Below, one piece after another: positions 1 through 8,297 of a stretch of 25,369 nucleotides of DNA. Within the stretch, counting starts at the first letter, position 1, and the number at the start of each line of letters is the position of its first letter. The position numbers and the translations under genes were made by a program. Source of the stretch: Opitutus sp. GAS368. Its GTDB lineage: Bacteria > Verrucomicrobiota > Verrucomicrobiia > Opitutales > Opitutaceae. The notes beneath the pieces are model-generated. The model had not been told where the DNA came from. It saw only the letters and a list, made by a program, of their open reading frames with translations, and did no database searches. The stretch covers positions 1 through 25,369 of the forward strand of contig CAMATV010000006.1 of the NCBI GenBank assembly GCA_945861235.1. Direction: 5' to 3'.

Positions 1-401
1 AGGGAAAGGGCGTTGAAGGCTTGGGTGTCCCGCAGAAGCGCGGCGTCGGAGCGGCCGGAAATATACAGCAGGCCGAGCCAAGCAGCGGCGAGGGCGCAGC
101 AAGCGGCGGTGGCCCAGCCAAACCAAGGTTGAAGGGCGAACGGGGAAAACGGAACGACGGGGGCGGGATCGCGGACTGACGCCGCATTGACGGATGCGAG
201 CACGCGGGCCCGGAGGGTGGGCGGAGGCGTGGCGGTCGGGGCAAGGTGGGCGAGGGTGGCGCTGGCTGCGCGGAGTTCGCAGACGAGCGCGGCGAGGGCG
301 GGGTTCGTGGCCAGTGTGGATTCGAAGGATGCGCGCTCGGTGCCTTCGAGCAGACCGAAGGCATGGAGCGCAGCGAGTTCTTCGTGGCGGTCGTCGATCA
401 T
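1..401 (-). CDS. Membrane anti-sigma factor, partial (C-terminus beyond window)
   Basis: Reading the minus strand from the ATG at 401 gives 133 residues with no stop before the window edge, so the gene is cut off. The N-terminus (MIDDRHEELAALHAFGLLEG) looks like the cytoplasmic sigma-binding region of RskA-like anti-sigma factors. A Pro/Ala-rich linker follows (about 55-92) and then a single hydrophobic segment (about 93-115), after which the periplasmic part begins. The ATG overlaps the stop of the ECF sigma gene as ATGA (398-401), indicating translational coupling. Such proteins hold their sigma factor at the membrane until an envelope signal releases it. The assignment rests on the position beside the sigma gene, the membrane topology and the N-terminal pattern. 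I see no Cys/His zinc motif in the visible part. Confidence 0.8.
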   Translation of the reverse strand, partial: MIDDRHEELAALHAFGLLEGTERASFESTLATNPALAALVCELRAASATLAHLAPTATPPPTLRARVLASVNAASVRDPAPVVPFSPFALQPWFGWATAACCALAAAWLGLLYISGRSDAALLRDTQAFNALS

Positions 402-994
402 AGTCGACGGGCGAGCGAGTCGCGGAGTTTGAGGAGTCCACGGCGGATACGCGCCTTCACGGTGCCGAGGGGTTCGGAGAGTTTTTCGGCAATTTCCTGC
501 TGGGTGAGTCCGCTGAAGAAGGCGAGTTCGAGCGCGCGCTTTTGATCGGGGGGTAGGCTGGCGATCGCAGCGCGGACCGCGGTGGCTTCGTCGCCCAAGA
601 TGGCTTGGTCGGCGGCGGCGGTGCCGGATTGGTCTTCGTCGTAACCGAGGTCGGCTGGAGCCGAGGCCGTGAGGAGTTCGGCGCGGCGGCGGCGCATCCG
701 GACCCGGTCAATCGCACGATTGCGGACCAGCGTCAGGGCCCACGCGAAAGCCGTGCCTCGGCCGGCTTCGAACGAGGAAGCCTTTTCCCAAAGAGTGACA
801 AATGTATCGTGGACGATATCTTGGGCTTCGGTGGCGTCGCGAATGACGCGCAGGGCCGTGGCGTAGAGAGGGCCAGAAAAGCGGTCGTAGAGTTCGGCGA
901 AGGCGGCCTTATCGCCCTGCGCGACGCGGCGGAGGAGGCTCGCGTCCTCCAGTTGGCGCTCGTCGGAAGGTGGGGTGGGCGCCGCGTTGCTCAT
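398..994 (-). CDS. RNA polymerase sigma factor, ECF (sigma-70 family)
   Basis: A 198-residue protein of typical ECF length. Region 2 lies at about 33-105, with the core-binding stretch around DATEAQDIVHDTFVTLWEKA. Region 4 lies at about 140-192, with the helix-turn-helix SGLTQQEIAEKLSEPLGTVK. I chose the ATG at 994 (MSNAAPTPPSDER) because the frame upstream is Arg/Pro-rich and unlike a sigma N-terminus, although the frame stays open to 1324 and an ATG at 1084 is possible. The stop overlaps the start of a membrane anti-sigma factor by 4 bp. The pair resembles the SigK/RskA type of ECF system. The signal and regulon cannot be read from this window. Confidence 0.93.
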   Translation of the reverse strand: MSNAAPTPPSDERQLEDASLLRRVAQGDKAAFAELYDRFSGPLYATALRVIRDATEAQDIVHDTFVTLWEKASSFEAGRGTAFAWALTLVRNRAIDRVRMRRRRAELLTASAPADLGYDEDQSGTAAADQAILGDEATAVRAAIASLPPDQKRALELAFFSGLTQQEIAEKLSEPLGTVKARIRRGLLKLRDSLARRL

Positions 995-1551
995 GCGTCC
1001 GTGAGCCCGCACGCGTGGGGCGTCGGTCGCCCGCGCCACCGCATAGGTGAACAGGTCGGGCAGAGGCGAGAGCAGGAGCAACATTTCCGTTTCATACGTG
1101 CATGAGCGGTGAGCAGATGCGTTCGAGGAAGGAATGGCGAGGGTTTTTAGAGAATCGCCTGCCCAATCAGGCCGAGCACGATGAGCAGTGCGAGGGCGGA
1201 CAAGATTTGTTTTTCGAGGCGAGTGACCGGGAGGGGCATGGGCGGGGAAAGGGTGATGAGAGCGGAGGGACGGTCGCAGGAGAAGCGTAGATCTCCGCCG
1301 CTGCGAAAACGTAACGCCACTCAATGTCGAGACGTTCGGCGGCGGAGGAGGAAACGCGATAGGCGATAGGAGGACCGTCGAAGAGATACCAGAACCAAAA
1401 CGGTGTGAGATGGAGTGAGGTTCGCGGACGGCGGGAGGCTCCCGAGGTCGCTCCAGTCCGGCGATCGTGCCGCGAGTGCGCGAGGCCGGAAGGGATGAAA
1501 CCAGAATTGCAGCCGACCGTGGTCGACGGAACGAACGGGATGGCCGCTCGT
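995..1551. other. 557-bp gap between sigma factor and dapF
   Basis: No gene here is well supported. The minus strand holds one plausible 30-codon membrane ORF (1147-1239, listed separately). It also holds stretches of aromatic-rich open frame with no convincing start codon between roughly 1200 and 1550. The promoter of the sigma/anti-sigma pair should lie in 995-1146, but I cannot point to convincing -35/-10 boxes. No terminator hairpin with a T-run was found after dapF. Confidence 0.5.
1147..1239 (-). CDS. Possible 30-aa single-span membrane peptide
   Basis: An ATG at 1239 opens a 30-codon frame ending in TAA at 1147-1149. The peptide starts MPLPVTRLEKQILS and continues as one uninterrupted hydrophobic helix (ALALLIVLGLIGQAIL) to the C-terminus, a typical layout for bacterial small membrane proteins. 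The bases before the ATG (CCCCGCCC) match the C-rich leaders of other genes in this window. I do not recognise a family. It could instead be the C-terminal end of a longer, frameshifted gene, since the minus-strand frame just upstream also reads as protein-like. Existence is uncertain because the ORF is short. Confidence 0.4.
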   Translation of the reverse strand: MPLPVTRLEKQILSALALLIVLGLIGQAIL

Positions 1552-2406
1552 TTACACCCTTATTACGAACAGTTCGGGATGCATCGTGCCCTCGGCGACC
1601 TTGTTCACGGTGCCGGTCATACTGATCGAAAAGTTGTCGCCGATCTCGATGCCAATTTGGCCGCCGGGCATGTGAACGGTCACGCTGCGATCGACGAGGC
1701 CGAGGCGGTGGGCGACGGCGGCAGAGGCGCTGCTGCTGCTGCCCGACGCGAGCGTGTAGCCGGCGCCGCGCTCCCAGATTTCAATTTGGATATTGGCGCG
1801 GTCGAGCACGCGGAGGAATTGGACGTTGGTCTTGCGCGGGAAATTCGGGTGCGTCTCCAAGTGCGGGCCGTATTTGTGCGCGAGTTCGGGCGAAATCTCC
1901 GGGAGCGGAATCACGCAGTGCGGGTTGCCGATGGTGGCGGCATTGTAGGTGAACTCGCGGTCGAGAATGGTGATTTTCTCGTTGAGCACTTCGCGCGGCG
2001 CACCGGGGACGGGGATTTTCGCGCTGTCAAAACTCACCGAGCCCATCGCGATGGTGAGGAGTTGGCCGCCGTCCTTGATCGCGACCTGGACGTGGCCGCC
2101 GGGCGTCTCGACGGAAAAGTTCGGATGTTTGACGAGCTGTTGGTCCCACAGGAAGCGCGAGAAGATGCGGAGACCGTTGCCGGATTTTTCGGCCTCGGAG
2201 CCGTCGGGGTTAAAGATGCGCAGACCAAACTCGCTCTGTTGCGAAGGGAGGGGGCCCCAGAGGATGCCGTCGGAGCCGACGCCGAAGTTGCGATGGCAGA
2301 CGACGCGGATTTGCTCGACGGTGGGCGCGGGTGACCACGCGGGAAAATCGCGCGGGTCGAGGACGATGTAGTCGTTGCCGAGGGCGTGGTATTTATGGAA
2401 GCGCAT
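1552..2406 (-). CDS. dapF: Diaminopimelate epimerase family protein (both catalytic Cys replaced by Ser)
   Basis: A 284-residue protein. DapF interconverts LL- and meso-diaminopimelate for lysine and peptidoglycan synthesis in the cytosol. The start is the ATG at 2406, giving MRFHKYHALGNDYIVLD, the usual family N-terminus (FxKxxGxGNDF-like); the 20 extra upstream residues do not fit. Family motifs are present: the first active-site loop FNPDGSEAEKSGNG (66-78), GNPHCV (160-165) and WERGAG (211-216). The two Cys that act as acid/base in E. coli DapF (Cys73, Cys217) align with Ser75 and Ser221 here. The only Cys left are Cys37 and Cys164, neither at those positions. I recall a subfamily with the same SGNG signature in other phyla, so this is probably lineage-specific rather than decay. 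It may be a true epimerase working differently, or a relative with another substrate. Confidence 0.85.
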   Translation of the reverse strand: MRFHKYHALGNDYIVLDPRDFPAWSPAPTVEQIRVVCHRNFGVGSDGILWGPLPSQQSEFGLRIFNPDGSEAEKSGNGLRIFSRFLWDQQLVKHPNFSVETPGGHVQVAIKDGGQLLTIAMGSVSFDSAKIPVPGAPREVLNEKITILDREFTYNAATIGNPHCVIPLPEISPELAHKYGPHLETHPNFPRKTNVQFLRVLDRANIQIEIWERGAGYTLASGSSSSASAAVAHRLGLVDRSVTVHMPGGQIGIEIGDNFSISMTGTVNKVAEGTMHPELFVIRV

Positions 2407-2545
2407 GGAGGTTGGAGCGGGGAAATTGCGCACGGAATCCCCGAAAGACACGGAGAAATTTCTCAAGGGAGTGACGAAATTTCGATCAGGGGTGGCGGCG
2501 CGCGGCTGCCGTACGACGAGCTCCGTGAGGACGGAAAAGCGGCGG

Positions 2546-2572
2546 GGCGGACCAAGCGGGGCGGAGTCCGCC
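2546..2572 (-). terminator. Possible weak terminator after the 498-aa gene
   Basis: On the minus strand the stop codon of the 498-aa gene runs into GGCGGAC (2572-2566), a 13-nt loop, and GTCCGCC (2552-2546), a perfect 7-bp GC-rich stem. A short T-run (TTTT, about 2535-2538) follows some 7 nt later, which is far for an intrinsic terminator. It may attenuate transcription into dapF rather than end it. Confidence 0.3.
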
Positions 2573-4068
2573 TAGGTGACCGCAGCAGGCACTGGGTAAC
2601 CGAAGAGACCGCGTTTCTTGATCGCGGCAACGACGGCGCTCGGGACCATGTGCTCCCAGGTTGGATCGTTTTCCTTGATCCGGCGCAGGACATCGCGGGA
2701 AAAAATATGCAAACTGTCGCGGTCGAAGCCGACGATGCATTCGATGTAGTGATTCTCAAGCAGGTGGTCGTAGAGGTTGCGCAGGTGATCGGTGATGTGG
2801 ACGTTTTTCGCGGTGATGAGCACGCTCGAGGCGAAGGCGTGGTGGGCGACGAAACCGTGGATGGGGGTCGTCTGGCCGGTGATCAGGTATTTGTCGTAGG
2901 CCTCCTGGTGCATCGGGTAAATGTAAAGTCGAACCGCGTTGCGGAAGAGGCGGCCGAAGGATTCTAGAATACCGCCCTCGAGGTTTTCGTAGTATTTCTC
3001 GTTAAACAGTTCGAGGAGGTTGTTGATGCCCATCGACACGCCGATCATCTCCTTCGTGTAACGGCGGAAATAGGACGTCAGACGGTAATACTCGGAATAA
3101 TTGGAGATGAGGACGGTGAAGCCAATGTCAGCGAGGAGGTCGACGCGGGACAGGAAATCAAGCGCGTCGAGTTCGCCGGCGGCGAGGAGGTTGTTCATGG
3201 TGATCTCCATGAGGACGATCACGTCCTTGCCTTTGACACCGGGCTCTTGGACGAACTGGGCGGTGGCACAATTCAGCATGTCGACGTTCACGTGGGTGAC
3301 GGGGCGAAAACTGCCGCGTTCGACGAGAATGGCTTTTTTATGGAGCACTTCCGAAGGCTGGAGAACCTCGCCACCGGAGCCGAACATCACTGCGTTCGTG
3401 AGGCCGTTTTGGACGAGGGCGAGCGACATGAGGCGATTGTCGACGGTCGCGAAGGCCGGGCCGCTGAATTGGAGCATATCCACCTCGATGCGGGCGGGCG
3501 TGAGATTATCGAGGAGGGAAGCGATGAACTTGCGAGGGTCCGCGTGGTAATAGAACGCCCCGTAGACGGCATTGACGCCGATAATACCGAGGGCCTGTTG
3601 TTGCAGAACATTTTCTTTGTCCCACATGTGCACGTGCAAGATGATGTCGCTGGGCGGGCCACCGGGCGCGGTCTGAAAACGAACACCCAGCCAGCCGTGG
3701 GCCTCGTTCGTGCCCTTGAAATTTCGCGCCGAGACTGTGTTGGCGAAAACAAAAAAGGTCGTCCGCTCGCCCCGCTGCTCCGCGAGGCGCGTGATCAGCA
3801 GATCGTATTCGTGGTCCAGCATGAGCGCGAGACGCTCTTGGGAAACGTAGCGGGGGGTCTTGCCGTAAATGGCATCGCTGAACGACATGTCATAGGCGGA
3901 GATCGATTTCGCGATGGTCCCCGAGGCGCCGCCGACCTGGAAAAACATCCGGGCGACCTCCTGCCCGGCGCCAATTTCGGCGAACGTGCCATAGATGGGC
4001 TCGTCGAGGTTGATCGTCAGCGCCTTGCGGTTGGTGGTGAGAAGTTCTTTCTCCTTTTGCTCGCTCAT
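2572..4068 (-). CDS. Conserved protein of unknown function, 498 aa
   Basis: A large, apparently cytosolic protein with no signal peptide or membrane span. It starts MSEQKEKELLTTNRKALTIN and ends with a KKRGLFGYP-type tail. I recall close relatives in Bacteroidota and other phyla with nearly the same N-terminus (LTINLDE.IYGTFAEIGAGQEVAR), GGASGTIAKSISAYD, and a conserved end (LHIFSRDVLRRIKENDPTWE, MVP). Public entries for that family carry inconsistent names such as 'nicotinate-nucleotide adenylyltransferase' or 'TonB-dependent receptor'. The sequence supports neither: there is no HxGH nucleotidyltransferase motif, no signal peptide, and the composition is not that of a beta-barrel. It lies upstream of dapF on the same strand, 165 bp away, and divergent from sppA. 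No function is assigned. Confidence 0.9.
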   Translation of the reverse strand: MSEQKEKELLTTNRKALTINLDEPIYGTFAEIGAGQEVARMFFQVGGASGTIAKSISAYDMSFSDAIYGKTPRYVSQERLALMLDHEYDLLITRLAEQRGERTTFFVFANTVSARNFKGTNEAHGWLGVRFQTAPGGPPSDIILHVHMWDKENVLQQQALGIIGVNAVYGAFYYHADPRKFIASLLDNLTPARIEVDMLQFSGPAFATVDNRLMSLALVQNGLTNAVMFGSGGEVLQPSEVLHKKAILVERGSFRPVTHVNVDMLNCATAQFVQEPGVKGKDVIVLMEITMNNLLAAGELDALDFLSRVDLLADIGFTVLISNYSEYYRLTSYFRRYTKEMIGVSMGINNLLELFNEKYYENLEGGILESFGRLFRNAVRLYIYPMHQEAYDKYLITGQTTPIHGFVAHHAFASSVLITAKNVHITDHLRNLYDHLLENHYIECIVGFDRDSLHIFSRDVLRRIKENDPTWEHMVPSAVVAAIKKRGLFGYPVPAAVT

Positions 4069-4233
4069 AGGCGTCTACTGTAGATGGACGACCGCGGCGC
4101 GCAACGCGTTCGTGGCGCGATGTGTGTCGGTAGGGTTAAGAATCAGCACAGGGGCGGCAGAGTCGCGCGGGGTTTGCAGACATGGTGATTCGACTGGAGG
4201 AAGCGAGGAAAGCGACTACGGTAAACACTTCGC

Positions 4234-6063
4234 ATGAAAAATTTCTTCACTTCGATGCTGGGCGCGCTGGTCGCACTGCTGATCTTCGCGGGCGGCGCGT
4301 TCGTACTCGTCATCGGATTTGTCGGGGCCATCGCGGCGATGGGCGGCGGCGAGAAGGCTACGGCCGAGCTCGAGCGGGGTGCGTATGTGGTGTTCGACCT
4401 CTCGACGAACATCACGGATGCCCCACCGCCGATCGACTTTGGCTCCTTGGGCGTCGCCCAGGACGATCACCTGCAACTCCGCACGGTGACGCGAGCTTTG
4501 CGCGCGGCGGCGAAGGACGAGCGGATTGCGGGCGTTTTTATCACCGGAGGGCTCCGTCCGGCGAGCTATGGTTCGGGCTATGCGGCCCTCAGCGAAGTGC
4601 GAGCCGGGATCGCGGCGGTAAAGGCGGCGGGAAAACCGGTGCTGGCTTATCTCACCACGGCGACGACGAAGGACTATTACCTGGCGTCGGCGGCGAGTGA
4701 AGTCGCGATCGATCCCTACGGAGTGATCATGATGTCGGGGTTGGCCAGCGAGCCGATGTTTTATGCGGGCGCGTTCGAAAAATATGGCGTGGGCGTGCAA
4801 GTGACGCGCGTCGGTAAATACAAGTCGGCGGTCGAGCCGTTCACGCGCACGAGTATGAGTCCGGAGAATCGCGATCAGATTCAAAAACTGCTCAACGATA
4901 TTTGGGACGGTATTTTGGCCGACATCGCGCCCAGCCGTGGGACCACCGCAGCGCAGCTTCAGGCGATCGTTGATCGCGAGGGATTCATCCGTCCCGAACA
5001 GGCGAAGGACGGCCAGCTGGTGGACCGGATCGCGTATCGCGATGAGGTTTATGACGAGCTCAAAGCCAAGACGGGGCGCGCAGGGTCGAAGCAGCCGTTT
5101 AAGCAAATTGGTTTGGCGGATTACGCCCGACTGTCGAAAGACATCGCGGATGTGCCGGCGAAGGCGTTGGAGGCAGCGGTGAGTGGGTCGGGCAAAGGCC
5201 GCGTGGCGGTCGTTTACGCTGAGGGAGAAATCGTGGACGGCGAGGGTGATGCCGACGAAGTCGGCGGAACGCGTTTCTCCCGCGAGCTGCGCAAGCTGCG
5301 GTTGGATGACGGCGTGAAGGCCGTGGTGTTGCGGGTGAACAGTCCCGGTGGCAGCGCATCGGCGTCGGAAACCATCCAGCGCGAAATCCGCCTGATGAAG
5401 AAAGTGAAACCCGTGGTGGTCTCGATGGGCAGCTACGCGGCTTCAGGAGGCTATTGGATCGCGGCCTATGGAGACCGGATTTTCGCAGAGCCGACCACGA
5501 TCACGGGATCGATTGGCGTTTTCGGGGTGCAGTTTGACGTGAAGAAACTATCCGGCGATTTCGGGCTGACCTTTGACACTGTGAAGACAGGGAAGTTTGC
5601 CGACCTCATCAGCATCACGCGCCCAAAGAGCGACGAAGAACTCGCCGTTTTTCAGCGGATGGTGGACTGGATTTACGGGGAGTTTATCGGCAAGGTCGCG
5701 GAGGCGCGGAAAATCAAGCGCGAGGTCGTGGAGGAAATTGCGCAGGGCCGGGTGTGGTCGGGCGCGGAAGCGAAGAATCTCGAACTCGTGGACGAACTCG
5801 GCGGGCTGGACGCAGCCATCGCTTATGCGGTCGCGCAGGCGAAGCTGGGGCCGAATTATCGGCTCGTGGAATATCCCCATCCGAAGGAATTGTTCGAGGC
5901 GGTGCAGGAACTGATCGAGAAAATCGCGCCCAACAACGTCCGCGCCCCGGGCTTGGCGGGAAAGCTCGCGGAGCGGATCGAGCGGGAAGTCCGCGTGCTC
6001 CGCACATTTAATGATCCTCAGGGCGTCTACGCCCGCCTGCCGCTCAATCTTTCGCTCCGCTGA
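4234..6063 (+). CDS. sppA: Signal peptide peptidase SppA, long (67K) type
   Basis: A 609-residue membrane serine protease that degrades cleaved signal peptides. It has the two-domain layout of E. coli SppA. An N-terminal membrane anchor (about 8-36) is followed by an N-domain carrying the general-base lysine in YKSAVEPF (Lys197, equivalent to E. coli Lys209), and a C-domain carrying the nucleophile in YAASGGYW (Ser404, equivalent to Ser409). The C-domain also shows the oxyanion-type loop VNSPGGSA (368-375). Both catalytic residues are intact. The ATG at 4234 gives a normal anchor sequence. The gene is divergent from the 498-aa gene (165-bp gap) and sits 11 bp before the sufT-like gene, so the two are probably co-transcribed. 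Confidence 0.96.
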   Translation: MKNFFTSMLGALVALLIFAGGAFVLVIGFVGAIAAMGGGEKATAELERGAYVVFDLSTNITDAPPPIDFGSLGVAQDDHLQLRTVTRALRAAAKDERIAGVFITGGLRPASYGSGYAALSEVRAGIAAVKAAGKPVLAYLTTATTKDYYLASAASEVAIDPYGVIMMSGLASEPMFYAGAFEKYGVGVQVTRVGKYKSAVEPFTRTSMSPENRDQIQKLLNDIWDGILADIAPSRGTTAAQLQAIVDREGFIRPEQAKDGQLVDRIAYRDEVYDELKAKTGRAGSKQPFKQIGLADYARLSKDIADVPAKALEAAVSGSGKGRVAVVYAEGEIVDGEGDADEVGGTRFSRELRKLRLDDGVKAVVLRVNSPGGSASASETIQREIRLMKKVKPVVVSMGSYAASGGYWIAAYGDRIFAEPTTITGSIGVFGVQFDVKKLSGDFGLTFDTVKTGKFADLISITRPKSDEELAVFQRMVDWIYGEFIGKVAEARKIKREVVEEIAQGRVWSGAEAKNLELVDELGGLDAAIAYAVAQAKLGPNYRLVEYPHPKELFEAVQELIEKIAPNNVRAPGLAGKLAERIEREVRVLRTFNDPQGVYARLPLNLSLR

Positions 6064-6074
6064 GCCCCCATCCC

Positions 6075-6608
6075 ATGACCCACACATTGATTCAAGATTG
6101 CGCCGCCACGGCGATTCCCGCCGGCGACGTGCTGACGCTGGTGGCGGGTACCGAGGTTTACATTACGCAGACTCTGGGCGGAAACGTGACCGTGCGCACG
6201 GACCGCGGCTTGTTTCGTATCGCCAAGGAAAACGTTGCCACGATTGGCGGGTATGTGCCCGTCGCGGCGAAGGAGACCGAGCCGACGGCCGGGGATTTTT
6301 CCGAGCAGATGGTGTGGGCGGCGCTCAAGACGTGTTTTGATCCGGAGATTCCGGTCAACATCGTGGACCTCGGATTAGTTTACGATTTGGCCGTCGAGAA
6401 AAATGCGGCGGGTGGGCACGTGGTCGAAGTGAAGATGACGCTGACTGCACCCGGTTGCGGGATGGGCCCCGTGATCGCCGAAGATGCGCGCGAAAAAATC
6501 GCGCACTTACCCACGGTGGCTAGCGCCAAGGTGCACATTGTGTGGGACCCGCAATGGACGCCGCAGATGATTTCCGCGTCGGGGCGCAAGGCGCTCGGAC
6601 TGGAGTGA
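6075..6608 (+). CDS. sufT: SufT-like Fe-S cluster maturation protein (MIP18/DUF59 domain)
   Basis: A 177-residue protein. The C-terminal two thirds (about 75-165) form a MIP18/DUF59 domain with FDPEIPVNIVDLGLVYD (88-104) and TAPGCGMGP (124-132, including Cys128). This domain occurs in proteins that help mature Fe-S clusters. The N-terminal part (about 10-65, TEVYITQTLGGNVTVRTDRG) matches the extra domain of the SufT type rather than a bare DUF59 protein. It follows sppA by 11 bp; no other suf genes are in the window. The start ATG follows a C-rich tract (CCCCCATCCC) with no Shine-Dalgarno. The stop lies 61 bp from the convergent dus stop. I see GC-rich palindromes in that gap (6609-6616, 6651-6660) but no T-run marking a terminator. 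Confidence 0.85.
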   Translation: MTHTLIQDCAATAIPAGDVLTLVAGTEVYITQTLGGNVTVRTDRGLFRIAKENVATIGGYVPVAAKETEPTAGDFSEQMVWAALKTCFDPEIPVNIVDLGLVYDLAVEKNAAGGHVVEVKMTLTAPGCGMGPVIAEDAREKIAHLPTVASAKVHIVWDPQWTPQMISASGRKALGLE

Positions 6609-6669
6609 GCGGCCGCGACTCAACTCGGCACGGTTGCGCCGACCACCAGGCGGCGCGCCGGTGCGCGGC

Positions 6670-7752
6670 TCAAGCGGTGATGGTTTCGAGCGAGCAACCG
6701 TCGGCCACCGCGTCGGGCGTCTCGCAGTTAGGGCGGGCGATCACCCCGGGGTAAGGTTCGAGCGGAAATTCACGGGTCGGGTCGGTGAGCAGATGGCGGT
6801 CGCAGATCCGGAAGAGACCCAATTCAGATTCGGCTCGGCGCATATCATAGAGAAACGCGCCGGTCGGGTCCACGCCTTGTCCGACGAAGTTCAGATATTT
6901 CTTCATCTTGTTGACGTGATCCCGCTCTGGCAGCCCGGGTGAAAGGGTCGCGTGGTAGAGGCGCTGGATGTAGTCGTGCACGTCAGCGAGAGTGAGCCGT
7001 GAGACGGGTTGGCCGCTCAACAGCTCGCGGCATTGGCGAAAGATCCAAGGGTTGCGGATGGCGTGGCGGCCGATCATCACGCCGGCCGCACGGGTGTCGG
7101 TGAGGACGCTGGCCGCTTTGCGGGCAGAGGTAATGTTGCCGTTGGCCAAGACGGGGCAGCGGACGCGGGCGACGGCGTGGGCGATCGAATCGTAGTGGAC
7201 CTCACTGCGATACATTTCTTTTACCGTGCGGCCATGGACGCTCAAGAGGTCGACGCGGTGTTCATTGACGAGTTCGAGGACGCGGTCGAATGGCGTCGTA
7301 TCATCGAATCCGATGCGCATCTTGACGGTGAAAAGACCGGGTACGATGGCGCGAAGGGTGGCGAGAATTTCTCCGATGCGCGCCGGGTCGCGCAGAAGAC
7401 CGCCGCCGACGTTTTTCTTGTAAACCTTGGGCGCGGGGCAGCCGAGATTGAGATCGATCCCGGCGACATTGTGGCGGAGGAGTTCCTCTGCGGTCCGAGC
7501 GAGGTGCCCGAGATCCTCGCCGATTAATTGCGCGAACACGGGGCGGCCAGTGGCGTTCTCGTCGATGGAGCGGAGGATGTGTTTCTCCGGACGCGATTGC
7601 GCATGGACGCGGAAGAACTCGGTGAAAAAATAGTCTGGAGCGCCGTAGTGAGCGATGATGCCCATGAACGCGAGGTCCGTCACGTCCTGCATCGGGGCCA
7701 GCGCGGTGAGGGGCTGACCGACGTTCAGCGGGGCGGGGAGCGGCGTGCTCAC
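6670..7752 (-). CDS. dus: tRNA-dihydrouridine synthase (Dus family)
   Basis: A 360-residue flavoenzyme that reduces specific uridines of tRNA to dihydrouridine. The TIM-barrel opens with LTALAPMQDVTD (15-26). The catalytic Cys105 lies in LNLGCPAPKVYKKNVGGGLL, and the later FMN-binding stretch ANGNITSARKA is present. It is closest in style to DusB/Dus1-type bacterial proteins, but I do not assign the target position. Translation starts at GTG (7752), which overlaps the TGA of the upstream nuclease gene as GTGA (7749-7752), so translation is probably coupled. It is the last gene of the lpxI-nuclease-dus cluster. Confidence 0.93.
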   Translation of the reverse strand: MSTPLPAPLNVGQPLTALAPMQDVTDLAFMGIIAHYGAPDYFFTEFFRVHAQSRPEKHILRSIDENATGRPVFAQLIGEDLGHLARTAEELLRHNVAGIDLNLGCPAPKVYKKNVGGGLLRDPARIGEILATLRAIVPGLFTVKMRIGFDDTTPFDRVLELVNEHRVDLLSVHGRTVKEMYRSEVHYDSIAHAVARVRCPVLANGNITSARKAASVLTDTRAAGVMIGRHAIRNPWIFRQCRELLSGQPVSRLTLADVHDYIQRLYHATLSPGLPERDHVNKMKKYLNFVGQGVDPTGAFLYDMRRAESELGLFRICDRHLLTDPTREFPLEPYPGVIARPNCETPDAVADGCSLETITA

Positions 7753-8222
7753 TTGTCGTCGGCGGACGATTCGCCTTCTTCGGCTTGCTGTTTCAAGACG
7801 CGCTCGAGGATTTCCGTCATGTCCTCGACGGAGTCAAAGACGGCGCGGGCCACGTAAATGGGGCGTTTTTGTTGAAGAGCGAGGACGATCGAGTCGCTGG
7901 GGCGGGCATCGAGTTCGACGATTTTTTTACCGAGCTCATTTTCCATCTTGAGCAAAATACGGGCAAAGAAGGTGCCTTCGCGGGCGTCGTTGACGACGAT
8001 GTGCTCGAGACTTGCGCCGAGGCCTAGCAGGACGCTGCCGATGAGATCGTGGGTGAGTGGGCGGTCTTTCTTGACGCCGTTGAGGGTCATTTGGATCGCG
8101 TTGCCGACGGAGTGGTCGACATAAATGACAAACGTCTTGGCGTCGTCGCCGAGGAACACGGCGCAGCCGTTGGCGGTCGGCATGACGCCTTTGATGGTAA
8201 CGGCGACTACGTCGTTTTGCAT
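7749..8222 (-). CDS. Bifunctional nuclease family protein (BFN/DUF151)
   Basis: A 157-residue protein with the BFN (DUF151) fold. It has the N-terminal MQNDVVAVTIKGV strand, the middle GxLLxxxGxxxxxVVVN region (about 62-79) and the signature ELDARPSDSIVLAL (103-116) followed by PIYV. Family members have been described as nucleases acting on DNA and RNA, mostly from work on plant proteins, and the bacterial role is poorly known. The start is the ATG at 8222; the extra 12 upstream residues do not resemble the family. The C-terminus is acidic and probably disordered (EEGESSADDK). The stop overlaps the GTG of dus by 4 bp. Confidence 0.88.
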   Translation of the reverse strand: MQNDVVAVTIKGVMPTANGCAVFLGDDAKTFVIYVDHSVGNAIQMTLNGVKKDRPLTHDLIGSVLLGLGASLEHIVVNDAREGTFFARILLKMENELGKKIVELDARPSDSIVLALQQKRPIYVARAVFDSVEDMTEILERVLKQQAEEGESSADDK

Positions 8223-8297
8223 GGAAGGGAAATGTGCGGGCCGTCGAGCGGAGTGCAAGCAGGCGAACGGGGTGAGCGGAAAGACCCGCGCGGGCCG

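Noticed and set aside
1405..2334. Long plus-strand open frame opposite dapF
   Set aside because: It runs antisense through a clearly recognisable dapF; its length reflects high GC and few stop codons.
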